Source: Thermofilum sp.
GTDB taxonomy: Archaea > Thermoproteota > Thermoprotei > Thermofilales > Thermofilaceae
Assembly: GCA_020832965.1 (NCBI GenBank)
Contig: JAJHRM010000002.1
Location: forward strand, 35,222-99,221
DNA length: 64,000 bases
Reading direction: 5' to 3'
Positions 42,169 through 50,566 of the stretch are shown in pieces (position 1 is the stretch's first letter; each line of letters begins with the position of its first letter). Under the pieces are notes generated by a model, which saw only the letters and a program-made list of their open reading frames with translations, did no database searches and was not told the DNA's origin. The position numbers and the translations under genes were made by a program.

Positions 42169-43233
42169 GTGTTAGTCATCTACATACAGGACCCCAGAAA
42201 GTCCTCCCCCGCACCAATAGCAATAAGCGACGAGTCATCATTCTTCAAAGCACTTCTCGACGAAGACCTATCACCAGTCAAGTGTTACGACAAGGGTGGG
42301 TTACGGGTCCAGTGCCCAGAGAAACTGTTACCCGATCGGGCAGGAGATGCCGTTGTCGTAGGAGGCATTGTTGCAGAGGCCTACTCTCCAAGGCTAGAGC
42401 TGCCCTATATGGATGAAAGAATTTTGAAGCTTCATCCAAAATATACTCCAAACAGCCTAGACTCACTGATGGAAGTAGTCAAAGGCAACCTGGGTCTCTC
42501 TAGAACATTTGCAGAGGGAACGATCCTGACTGTTGTCCCGGGGCAACTAGTTTCAAGAAAAGCTTTTGCTGTCGCCTACGCTGGCGTACTCAGCCAAGAG
42601 TCTCTGGACATAAAGTTCGAGGCCTTACTTGACACGCAGCTCAACAGCTATTCAAGGAAATATACGCGATGGAGCTTGCTCGAGCGTTATGAAGACTGGC
42701 TGAGCGTGCCTTGGCAGTATGTGCTAGCACCTGGGAAAAACATGAGAAGACTACTTGAAATAGTATTAGAGAGACCTGTGGCAAGGCTTCCTAAAAAGTT
42801 CCTCCTGGACAAATATAAGTCTCCCCAAGACTTCCTCAAAGAGTTGCAGGCTTGGTTGAGGAGCGTCAAGTTGCCGTTCGATAAGAGACGAGAAGTACGC
42901 AGGCTTGTTGTCTTCATAGATGAGAACCTGTTCAAAGTGAATGGAGGCTACAGAGCCGTAGTTATAGCGAAGAACACCAGCAGGAAAATCGTGGCTAGAT
43001 GGTACTTTGACCGGAAACTCGAACTCCAGGGATTTGACGGGTTCCCACCAGAGGCCGTCAGAGACACGGATATGGAAGTGGCCGTGGGTAACGTTCCCAG
43101 GGAGGTACAAGCCATGATCCCAGTCCAACTAGCTTCATTTATAATTAGACAAGCCATTCTTTCGCCTATAAAGATTGAGGACTTTGTAGCACTCAAGGTG
43201 CATAGGTGGGTTGAGATAGCAGAACTGCTATAG
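42169..43233 (+). CDS. Unknown protein, fourth gene of the GTPase operon
   Basis: The 354-residue protein begins with a short beta-rich region, has a middle helical part rich in Trp and Lys, and a C-terminal domain with RRLVVFIDENLFKVNGG. No known motif or membrane segment. It follows the third gene after nine bases and ends two bases before the convergent dehydrogenase gene. Co-occurrence of all four genes in other genomes would be the test of a common system. Confidence 0.58.
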   Translation: MLVIYIQDPRKSSPAPIAISDESSFFKALLDEDLSPVKCYDKGGLRVQCPEKLLPDRAGDAVVVGGIVAEAYSPRLELPYMDERILKLHPKYTPNSLDSLMEVVKGNLGLSRTFAEGTILTVVPGQLVSRKAFAVAYAGVLSQESLDIKFEALLDTQLNSYSRKYTRWSLLERYEDWLSVPWQYVLAPGKNMRRLLEIVLERPVARLPKKFLLDKYKSPQDFLKELQAWLRSVKLPFDKRREVRRLVVFIDENLFKVNGGYRAVVIAKNTSRKIVARWYFDRKLELQGFDGFPPEAVRDTDMEVAVGNVPREVQAMIPVQLASFIIRQAILSPIKIEDFVALKVHRWVEIAELL

Positions 43234-43234
43234 G

Positions 43235-44086
43235 TTACTTGCACTTCAGAAACTTGTATATTTTCGTATAATCCTTATCTCCAATTTTTCCTATCTGTGA
43301 AGCCTCTAGAAAAGTTTCCGCTAGCCTAGAGGTTACTGGCAGGGGCTGACCTTTGTGGAAACCTGAAAGAACAGCGTAAAAGAGGTCTTTTGCCGCTAGC
43401 CCTAATTGGAAACTGGTTTGAATGGAATCGTCAAGAAGTCTCTGCGCGTACCTGTCAACTATCGCCTTCAACCATAGTTTGCTTGCTATGTCTAAAAACT
43501 CTTTTTCCTCAACATTCCAAGACTTAACCAGAAGTAATGCTTCGGCGAGCGACTCTAGAGCCATGAAGTACATGGTATTCAGCGCTAACTTTATGACTGA
43601 CGCCCTTTCTGGCTCTCCGACGTAGACATGCTCCTTACAGTACTTTCCAGTTAAGCTGCTCACCCTGCTAAATGCGTTCCCGCTCCCACCGACTAGGCAG
43701 AGGCATTCTCCTCTCTCAACACTTGCCGGGTTTCCCATAACGGGGATGGCAAGATACTCTATGCCAAGTGCACGAGCACTTACATAAGCTTCGTGAGTAT
43801 GTAGAGGTGAAACAGTACTATGATTCACAATTACCTGGGTTGCAGCACGGCTAAAAATTTCTCTAAGGATGCTCCTCGACGCCTCATCATCAGAAACCAT
43901 GAGAAAAATTATCTCCGAATTTTCAGCAACCTCTTTAACACTATTTGCAATTCTAGCACCGTACTCTGCTAAAGGCCTGGCTTTTTCAACAGTCCTGTTC
44001 CATACAATTAGTTCATTACTCGTTTTCGCCAAGTGGAGAGCCATGGGAAAGCCCATTCGCCCAGTACCAATAAACCCGATTTTCAT
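43235..44086 (-). CDS. 3-hydroxyisobutyrate dehydrogenase/6-phosphogluconate dehydrogenase-like NAD(P) oxidoreductase
   Basis: The 283-residue protein opens MKIGFIGTGRMGFPMALHL, the Rossmann motif, with LMVSDD, VNHSTVSP and PVMGNPASVERGE (substrate region; family usually GGxxGA), and the catalytic lysine in VIKLALNTMYF. It belongs to the beta-hydroxyacid dehydrogenase family. The altered substrate loop leaves the substrate open (hydroxyisobutyrate, tartronate semialdehyde, glyoxylate or others). ATG 44086 gives a normal N-terminus and lies 30 bases from the AT-rich region at 44111-44122. Confidence 0.8.
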   Translation of the reverse strand: MKIGFIGTGRMGFPMALHLAKTSNELIVWNRTVEKARPLAEYGARIANSVKEVAENSEIIFLMVSDDEASRSILREIFSRAATQVIVNHSTVSPLHTHEAYVSARALGIEYLAIPVMGNPASVERGECLCLVGGSGNAFSRVSSLTGKYCKEHVYVGEPERASVIKLALNTMYFMALESLAEALLLVKSWNVEEKEFLDIASKLWLKAIVDRYAQRLLDDSIQTSFQLGLAAKDLFYAVLSGFHKGQPLPVTSRLAETFLEASQIGKIGDKDYTKIYKFLKCK

Positions 44087-44110
44087 GCAATCCCTTAATT
44101 TCAAAAGCTA

Positions 44111-44133
44111 AAATATAAATTAATCTATAAAGT
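44111..44133. promoter_or_regulatory. Divergent promoters between the dehydrogenase and an 87-residue protein gene
   Basis: AAATATAAATTAATC at 44111-44125 serves the minus strand; CTATAAAGT at 44125-44133 is 24 bases before the plus-strand ATG 44153. Confidence 0.45.
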
Positions 44134-44152
44134 ATCTAAGTTGTAAGCAACA

Positions 44153-44416
44153 ATGCGAGTAGATGAAGCCGTCGATATCGTCATGAAAACTCTTCAATTG
44201 AGGGGCTACGAGGTAAGCAAAGCAGAAGAAGAGGGAGAAAAAACACTAGTAGTCAAACTTGGAGCGAAGACGGCTAAAGTAAGATTCCATGAAGAGATGG
44301 GAGAAGTAATTGAACTCCACTTAAGATATGAAAACGTTCCCGGGATAACTATCCTAAAGTGCGAGAGGCACGACGCCTACATGAGATGTATAGAGGATCT
44401 CCTAAGTCGATTCTAA
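44153..44416 (+). CDS. Hypothetical 87-residue protein
   Basis: The small protein has an alpha-beta composition: a helix (VDEAVDIVMKTLQLRGYEV), two strands (TLVVKLGAKTAKVRFH and VIELHLRYE) and a C-terminal helix with two cysteines. No family recognised. A TATA-like box is correctly placed and the frame is well formed, so it is probably real. It precedes two radical SAM genes but is separated from them by 145 bases that contain no gene I can see. Confidence 0.6.
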   Translation: MRVDEAVDIVMKTLQLRGYEVSKAEEEGEKTLVVKLGAKTAKVRFHEEMGEVIELHLRYENVPGITILKCERHDAYMRCIEDLLSRF

Positions 44417-44561
44417 GAGACACGTAAACCCCCTAAGAACAAATTCTCTTTGAACAGAAAACTCAGCTATGTGGGTGGATCCCTCCAAGACATCCGAAAA
44501 GTAAAATGACCACCATTTACCCGCATAGAATTAAAAAGGGCTCTTCAGGCATCAAAAGAGT

Positions 44562-45632
44562 ATGCTTTACATAGTGCATGCAACTGGTCAATGCAACTTG
44601 AAGTGTAAGTACTGTGGAGGAAGCTTCAATCAGAAAAAGGTTCCCTGGAGAATCCAGTATAACTACGACTATTTAGAAAGGTTTATCGAAGGAGACCCCG
44701 AGGCTATCGTTGCTTTTTATGGAGGCGAGCCATTGCTCAATGCAGACTTCATAGCCTGGGTCTTAGACCACGTGAAAGCCAAGCATTTCGTTATCCAGAC
44801 AAATGGAACAATGCCTCAGAAATTGCCCAAGGAATACTGGTTAAAATTTGACACGATCCTGCTCTCCATAGACGGTAAACAGGAACTCACCGACAAGTAC
44901 CGCGGAAGAGGGGTTTACGAAAAAGTGATATCTACAGCTAGGTGGTTGAGAACGATCGGCTTCTCCGGGGACTTGATAGCTAGGATGACTGTAACAGAGG
45001 ACACCAACATTTATAGCGAAGTTTTGCATCTCTTATCTTTAAACCTCTTCAGCCACGTACACTGGCAACTAGACGTAGTGTGGAACAACAGGTGGAAAAA
45101 CTTCCAGCAGTGGAGGGATACATCTTACCTGCCGGGCATAAAAAAGCTTGTTAATTTATGGGTTCAAGAAATGTCCAGAGGGAGGGTCTTAGGAATTGCC
45201 CCCTTCAAGGCCATAGCTACTAAGACTTTTCAGGACAGTTATACAGCCCCACCCTGCGGAGCGGGAGTAAACTCCCTCTCCATCCTTACAGATGGGAGGA
45301 TCACCGTCTGTCCGATTGCGGTTGAAGAGAAGTGGGCGGAAGTCGGGAGCATATTACGAGGAACATTTAACCGGGAAAGAACTCCACGGATAGCTGAGCC
45401 CTGCACTTCCTGCAGCTATTATGAGTACTGTGGGGGAAGATGCCTCTACGTTTACGTTGAGAGGCTTTGGGGCGAGGATGGGTTCCGTGAGGTATGCAAA
45501 GCGACAACTGGGCTTATCAATGCTCTTCTAGAAGTGCTCCCCAAGATCGAGAGTTCTATAGTACAAGGGAGAGTATCCATGAACGATATCCTTTACCCCC
45601 CGTATAATAACACGGTAGAGATTATCCCATGA
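44562..45632 (+). CDS. Radical SAM/SPASM protein, peptide-modifying type (AF1577-like)
   Basis: The 356-residue protein has the radical SAM cluster CNLKCKYC near residues 11-18, then YGGEPLL. Its C-terminal cysteine-rich part, with CGAG, CPIA and CTSCSYYEYCGGRCLY, looks like a SPASM-type auxiliary Fe-S domain. This resembles the archaeal family I know as AF1577-type putative peptide-modifying radical SAM enzymes. The peptide or protein substrate is unknown; no obvious precursor gene lies beside it. A second radical SAM gene follows 79 bases later. Confidence 0.75.
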   Translation: MLYIVHATGQCNLKCKYCGGSFNQKKVPWRIQYNYDYLERFIEGDPEAIVAFYGGEPLLNADFIAWVLDHVKAKHFVIQTNGTMPQKLPKEYWLKFDTILLSIDGKQELTDKYRGRGVYEKVISTARWLRTIGFSGDLIARMTVTEDTNIYSEVLHLLSLNLFSHVHWQLDVVWNNRWKNFQQWRDTSYLPGIKKLVNLWVQEMSRGRVLGIAPFKAIATKTFQDSYTAPPCGAGVNSLSILTDGRITVCPIAVEEKWAEVGSILRGTFNRERTPRIAEPCTSCSYYEYCGGRCLYVYVERLWGEDGFREVCKATTGLINALLEVLPKIESSIVQGRVSMNDILYPPYNNTVEIIP

Positions 45633-45711
45633 GGCTTAAATTCTGTACCTTCCTATTTAGGGAGAAATTTTTACGAAAAACTAATATTGCTATTTAATTC
45701 TCCAGTTCTCC

Positions 45712-47367
45712 GTGAGGTCCTTAGACGTTGCCTTCATACATGCACCAAGCGTTTTCGACTTCAGGAAGCAACCATACGTAAATTATGGCCCAATAAGCGA
45801 CGTAGTCCCCTCAAAGCCGATATTTGACATGTACCCAGCTGGCTTCTTCTCGCTAGTATCCTACCTGGAGGAGAGAGGGATAAAGACAGGGATATTCAAC
45901 ATTGCAGCAAAAATGATAAATGACCCTAGGGTAGACGTGGACAGGCTCATTAGGCAGATAGATGCTAAAATTTACGGCATCGATCTCCACTGGCTAGTCC
46001 ACTCCCATGGAGCAATCGAAATTGCAAAAATAGTGAAGGAACTCAAGGGGAGGCCAGTCATTCTCGGAGGCTTGTCGTCAACCTATTACTGGCGCGAGCT
46101 GCTTGAAAAATACCCCTACATAGACGCCGCTGTTCTAGGGGACACAACCGAGCCAGTCTTCTACCAGCTTGTAACAAGAATTGAAACAGGCTCTCTTGAA
46201 AGCCTCAAAGAGATACCTAACCTGGCCTACAGGACAAAGGACGGGAAAATCAGGTTTACAGGCATACGCTATGTTCCCACAGATCTAGACGAACTACGCC
46301 CCAAGTACGATATTGTAGTAAAGGTGATGGTCAGGAGCGGGATAACCCTGTCCCTGCCGTGGAGCACGTTCCTTAAACACCCGGTAACGGCGGTGATAAC
46401 TTATAAGGGATGCACCTATAACTGTCTGGCGTGTGGAGGAAGCCACTTTACATACAGCGTTATACTGCAGAGAAAAACCCTGGGGGTTAAAAAGCCCGAG
46501 ACACTATTCGAGGAATACAGAGAAATCACAGAAAGACTAAAAGCACCAATATTCTTCGTAAACGATCTCCAGGTTCTGGGAAAACACTACATTGAGAGAT
46601 TATCCCAACTATTAAGCAGCGAAAAGCAAGACGTCGAAGTCTTCTTTGAATTCTTCGTCCCCCCTCCCAAGGAGATCCTACGATTACTCAGGAAGACCAG
46701 CGAAAAAGTCTACCTACAAATATCTCCCGAATCGCACGACGAAGAAACTAGGAAACTTTACGGCAGACCATACACAAACCAGTCCCTGAAGGCGTTCCTC
46801 AGAAGCGCGGAACAGCTAGGCTTCGAAAGAGTAGACATGTACTTCATGATTGGTTTGCCGGGACAAACAGTGGAAAACGTTAGGCTGCTTGGAAAGTTCT
46901 TTGAAGAGCTATGGCGAGAAGCCCCAAAAGTTGCCGACGCATTTGTCGCACCCCTAGCGCCCTTTGTCGATCCGGGAAGCGTAGCCTTCCACAAGTCATC
47001 GAGATACGGATACAAGCTGTATGCATACACCTTGACTGAGCACAGGGAATTATTGCTTTCAAAGGACTGGCATCAAATGCTTAACTACGAAACCCTGTGG
47101 ATGACTAGGCGGGAAATAGCCGAGGCAACATACAATGCTGTTGAAAGCCTAGCGGAAAGTAAACACAGCTGTGGCATCATGGATGACGAGTATTATAGTG
47201 CAGTCGTCCAGAGCATTAATCTTGCTAGGCAAAGGAAAAAACCCGGAGTATTCGATTCAAAGGAGACGCTGAGAGAAGAGGAACTCTACCCCACGAGGAG
47301 AACTATGCTTTCCTACCTGACTCCAAGACTTGCATGGGAAATAGTGAAGTACAAGTTCACCGCTTAG
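45712..47367 (+). CDS. B12-binding-type radical SAM protein (Ta0216-like)
   Basis: The 551-residue protein has an N-terminal cobalamin-type domain (SLVSYLEERGIKTGIFN, then VILGGLSSTYYW) followed by radical SAM motif CTYNCLACGG near residue 235 and a QISPESHDEET-like strand. Homologues occur across archaea, and their reaction is unknown. Close spacing to the AF1577-like gene suggests a shared pathway. Start GTG. The 3' end overlaps the convergent TrmB-like gene by 11 bases. Confidence 0.72.
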   Translation: MRSLDVAFIHAPSVFDFRKQPYVNYGPISDVVPSKPIFDMYPAGFFSLVSYLEERGIKTGIFNIAAKMINDPRVDVDRLIRQIDAKIYGIDLHWLVHSHGAIEIAKIVKELKGRPVILGGLSSTYYWRELLEKYPYIDAAVLGDTTEPVFYQLVTRIETGSLESLKEIPNLAYRTKDGKIRFTGIRYVPTDLDELRPKYDIVVKVMVRSGITLSLPWSTFLKHPVTAVITYKGCTYNCLACGGSHFTYSVILQRKTLGVKKPETLFEEYREITERLKAPIFFVNDLQVLGKHYIERLSQLLSSEKQDVEVFFEFFVPPPKEILRLLRKTSEKVYLQISPESHDEETRKLYGRPYTNQSLKAFLRSAEQLGFERVDMYFMIGLPGQTVENVRLLGKFFEELWREAPKVADAFVAPLAPFVDPGSVAFHKSSRYGYKLYAYTLTEHRELLLSKDWHQMLNYETLWMTRREIAEATYNAVESLAESKHSCGIMDDEYYSAVVQSINLARQRKKPGVFDSKETLREEELYPTRRTMLSYLTPRLAWEIVKYKFTA

Positions 47368-48442
47368 ACTCCTCATATATCTCAAAGTACTCGCCAGCTA
47401 CTTCCTCAACAATTGCGTCCAGACCTCCAACCCTCACGATTCCTGAGCTAGTCTCCACCTTGAAGTGAGCAAACCCCGCGGGGACATCTAGGACAGCGTC
47501 TAAGATGTTTCCCTCGATCTCGACCCTAGCCCCAGTATCTATCTCATAACCCTTAACCCTCAGCCTCAACTTCCTGTTCTCCAGGAGGAGTTTCTTGGTC
47601 TCATAAAGAGCTATTCTGTGAAAAGTGAATTTCCAAGGCAGATCATAGTTCTCATCAACAACAACCTTGGCATTTACCCACCTATTCATAAAGTCGTGTG
47701 AGAGGTAGTCTGTAAGCGTTCTCTCCTCAATAAGGTACCCATGGCGCGTTGGGAGCGTTGGACGGGCTTTGAGGACCCCTCCCCTCTCTGAGTCAACCAC
47801 GACTACCAGGTCTCCCGAGATAGCCACTCTAAGCTTCTTCAAAAACGGCATATCCTCAAGGATAAACTTAGCCCCCCTCTCACCCAGAGAGTACGTCAGC
47901 ACGTAAACCCTAACCCCCCTCTTTATAGCATTTTCAATCCTCTCGCTCAGCATGTGAATAAACTTCACATCGCCCATTATCAGCGCATCCGTAGTTGCGC
48001 CGTCTAAAAGCTCTGCCAACCGGTTTTTGGCGATCTCGGGCTCGCGGACGACCCAAACACCAAACCTTTCCTCGGGGGCAGGCTTTGCAATCGACTGCAT
48101 GTATCCCAGAGCCTTCTTGGCCAAGACATCAAAATCCCTCAAGAAAATGTTCAGCAACAGTTGCGGATCCACAGCCCTAAACTTCTTAGGTCTTCCACCC
48201 AGCTCCTCAATATACCCCTTGGAAGATAGCCGCGTCAAAGCAACATGTATCTGCGGCCTATGCTTCACCAAGTGATCAGAGATCTCTGGGGCGCTCATGG
48301 GACCCCTCTCAAGCAGCAATAGGTAGAGCTCAGCCTCCAGCCCTGTAAGCCCCAAAAACCTCAAGAGCTGTACAGCAGTATCTCGAGGCGAACCAGAGTC
48401 CAAAGCCCCGGGAATCTTTTCGCCCATAATCCATCTAAGCAA
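47357..48442 (-). CDS. TrmB-family transcriptional regulator
   Basis: The 361-residue protein has an N-terminal winged helix (LGLTGLEAELYLLLLERG; SAPEISDHLVKHRPQIHVAL) followed by a phospholipase-D-like regulatory domain and a C-terminal beta-rich domain, the TrmB layout. TrmB proteins sense sugars and control sugar uptake or glycolysis. No sugar transporter is adjacent, so the ligand is unknown. It may regulate distant genes. Confidence 0.78.
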   Translation of the reverse strand: MLRWIMGEKIPGALDSGSPRDTAVQLLRFLGLTGLEAELYLLLLERGPMSAPEISDHLVKHRPQIHVALTRLSSKGYIEELGGRPKKFRAVDPQLLLNIFLRDFDVLAKKALGYMQSIAKPAPEERFGVWVVREPEIAKNRLAELLDGATTDALIMGDVKFIHMLSERIENAIKRGVRVYVLTYSLGERGAKFILEDMPFLKKLRVAISGDLVVVVDSERGGVLKARPTLPTRHGYLIEERTLTDYLSHDFMNRWVNAKVVVDENYDLPWKFTFHRIALYETKKLLLENRKLRLRVKGYEIDTGARVEIEGNILDAVLDVPAGFAHFKVETSSGIVRVGGLDAIVEEVAGEYFEIYEESKR

Positions 48443-48509
48443 AAGTTAGGCACGCAGGTATTAATATTTAATTGTTTTAATTTGAAGAATAAAGGTAAAT
48501 ACAAATTCT

Positions 48510-49463
48510 CTATAAATTGCTTAAATCTTTTCCATGCTTAAGGGAGACAGCATAGTAGAGGTCTCCAAGCAACACAGCAGTATTTGCCACTTCGACAGCC
48601 CTATTCCCGAAGAGGTAAACAACGCTCTCAATGTTCGGTCCACCAACATCAATTAACGCCCTACAATCAGGGTACTTGTCGAGTAGATCCGCGGCAGCGG
48701 AGGCAGCTGGGTTAGCCGAAGGGTACTGTTCACTGCTAAACTCCTTAAAGAAGACCCCCATGCTTATCAGAGACTCCCTAACCAGCTCATCGTACTTAAT
48801 ATTCATGACAGCTCTAAACCTTCCATTAATTGAAAGCAGGATGCCTCCTAGATGCCTGGTAGCCCCGAACTCGGGTCTCCTGTACAGGATCCCCCCAGTC
48901 TTAGACCTCGAAATCCTGCCAGGAACAGCTGCAACATCATAAATGTTTTTAGCCCCCGGAATGGCTACGGCAATATTGCTCATAACTTCAGGTATCAGGA
49001 AACTAAAGTACTCCGAGGATGATAGTATCAAAAGGGCTCTCTCCAGATCCGCCATCACCAGCCCTCGGCTCACATCAAGCTCCGGGTAAACAACCTTAGT
49101 GCATATAAAGCACTCGCTCTTACGCCAGCCATACCTCTCATGAGCCTTACAGGCATCTCCAGAAGCAGCTACGAGCCACCAATACCTATTGGCTAGATAG
49201 CCAGCCTCATTAATGTTCCCGCTCTGCAGGAGCGAGGCTATCCTCCTGGAAACAGCCTTTAACTCCACCTCAGAAATCTCCAGACCTACAGCTTTGTCAC
49301 GGCGCGACTGCCCACTATGCAAAACCTTACTGACAGCTGCCTGTGTCACGCCCGTTAGCCGAGCGATATCCGTCTGAGACATGCCTAGTTTCCTCAACTC
49401 CAGGATCAGAAGCTTACGCATATAGGGAATGAAAACATTAGAGGCAACCGTTTCCGGGAACAT
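48510..49463 (-). CDS. ThiR-like thiamine regulator (HTH-ThiN)
   Basis: The 317-residue protein has an N-terminal HTH (GMSQTDIARLTGVTQAAVSK), a middle region with CKAHERYGWRKSECFIC, and a C-terminal ThiN domain containing EVMSNIAVAIPGA, DVAAVPGRI and PEFGATRHLGGILL. ThiN normally synthesises thiamine phosphate. Fused to HTH it acts as the thiamine-phosphate-responsive repressor ThiR in archaea. A palindrome over its own promoter suggests autoregulation, and an ECF transporter S component 1.1 kb upstream is a possible target. Confidence 0.8.
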   Translation of the reverse strand: MFPETVASNVFIPYMRKLLILELRKLGMSQTDIARLTGVTQAAVSKVLHSGQSRRDKAVGLEISEVELKAVSRRIASLLQSGNINEAGYLANRYWWLVAASGDACKAHERYGWRKSECFICTKVVYPELDVSRGLVMADLERALLILSSSEYFSFLIPEVMSNIAVAIPGAKNIYDVAAVPGRISRSKTGGILYRRPEFGATRHLGGILLSINGRFRAVMNIKYDELVRESLISMGVFFKEFSSEQYPSANPAASAAADLLDKYPDCRALIDVGGPNIESVVYLFGNRAVEVANTAVLLGDLYYAVSLKHGKDLSNL

Positions 49464-49493
49464 TACACCACTAGTAAATACTCCACGTTAACT

Positions 49494-49511
49494 GTGTTAT
49501 AAATTTATCAC
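49494..49511 (-). promoter_or_regulatory. Candidate ThiR operator overlapping the thiR-like TATA box
   Basis: GTGTTATAAATTTATCAC has the palindromic core ATAAATTTAT flanked by GTG and CAC. On the minus strand it lies about 40 bases before ATG 49463, giving a leader of about 13 bases. A factor bound here would block transcription, as in autorepression. Confidence 0.4.
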
Positions 49512-49579
49512 TATGTATAATCCCCCTGATTGGCTATAACTCAGTTAAACATGCCTGGTCACAAATGCTTTAACCCAGT

Positions 49580-49690
49580 AATAACGCGCGCGCTACACGA
49601 TTGGATTTCCCAGCCATAGCCCCTCCTTCTCGGGGGTGCCCGGTACAGACTCCACGCCCAGCCGCAACGTCGCTGGTCCGGGCGCCGTCC
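49580..49690 (-). repeat. Dispersed GCGCGC-bounded repeat, copy E
   Basis: On the minus strand this block shares GCGGCTGGGCGTGGAGTCTG exactly with copy B and about 85% over some 60 bases by eye. It keeps the outer inverted repeat GCCCGG/CCGGGC and a nearby CCCC/GGGG pair. Its frame reads LRLGVESVPGTPEKEG against LRLGVESGSGTPKWEG in copy B, then ends at TAG. It corresponds to the first half of copy B only. It sits in the 298-base gap between thiR and the PH-domain gene, which holds no intact gene. Confidence 0.72.
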
Positions 49691-49761
49691 ATCGTGGACG
49701 ACATCTTTAACCTCTCTCCTCTCAGCAGCACCTCATGAGACCGCGAACCTCAGAGCTCGCC

Positions 49762-50541
49762 CTAACAACCACTCAGTATGTATTCACGCACCCTATCAGG
49801 GTTCTTCACGCCGTAGATGCAGTTCCAAGGCTTAACTAAGACCTCACGAATAGCTCTTCCACCCCCCACTAATACTCCAGCTCCTCTTTTCGAAAAAACG
49901 CCCCCACCCCCTAAGCTATAAGTCTCCCCCAAGCCGAGCTGACTAGGAGTAACTACAACAATATGCCCAAAGTTAAACAGCCTCCCAAGGATAGGTCTAA
50001 CAACAATAACATCACTGATCGCCTCCCCACTCACGTGCCTCTCCACACGCCTCAACAAGCCCCCAGACACGACAACGCTCCTCCGCGTAACAAAATACCT
50101 ATACGACCTGCGCTGAAGCTCAATAAAGAACAGCCATGTTGAAGAGAAGAGGCCTAGCAGAACAGCCCTACCAGCCAGCCCCAGGCTCAAACCGAGGTAT
50201 AAACGAATAGACTCAATACACACATAAACTACCACCTCAAATACGACAAGCCACACATTCAGGTTAACGAGCCAGTCCATAATTCCCAAAATCAGAGAAA
50301 CCACGACCCCAAAAACGTAAACCACCCCGTCGATGGGAGGCATGTCCGGTAAAAGCATCTTTAAGGCAAAGCTAGCCATGCTCGACGCTTCAGCCAGGAA
50401 GTCTGCGGCAACGTAACGTAACCCCAGCAGGAATAGCAGCGACAGCAGAGGAGTCAATGCCCTAGCATATAAACCCAAGTAAGAAAGGCTAGTGGGTCTC
50501 CCCTCCCAACAAAACTCCTCCCCCTCCACAGGCATTTTCAC
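49762..50541 (-). CDS. Membrane protein with bacterial PH-like (bPH2) domain
   Basis: The 259-residue protein has an N-terminal cytosolic start (GEEFCWEGRPT), about four membrane segments (30-145) and a C-terminal bPH2 domain with YRYFVTRRSVVVSGGLLRR and ISDVIVVRPILGRLFNFG. Such YdbS/YdbT-like proteins have no defined biochemical role. It is downstream of the ECF S component gene by 25 bases in the same direction, so it is likely in that operon. Confidence 0.7.
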   Translation of the reverse strand: MKMPVEGEEFCWEGRPTSLSYLGLYARALTPLLSLLFLLGLRYVAADFLAEASSMASFALKMLLPDMPPIDGVVYVFGVVVSLILGIMDWLVNLNVWLVVFEVVVYVCIESIRLYLGLSLGLAGRAVLLGLFSSTWLFFIELQRRSYRYFVTRRSVVVSGGLLRRVERHVSGEAISDVIVVRPILGRLFNFGHIVVVTPSQLGLGETYSLGGGGVFSKRGAGVLVGGGRAIREVLVKPWNCIYGVKNPDRVREYILSGC

Positions 50542-50566
50542 CAGTAAAGATAATTGTTACCTCCTT

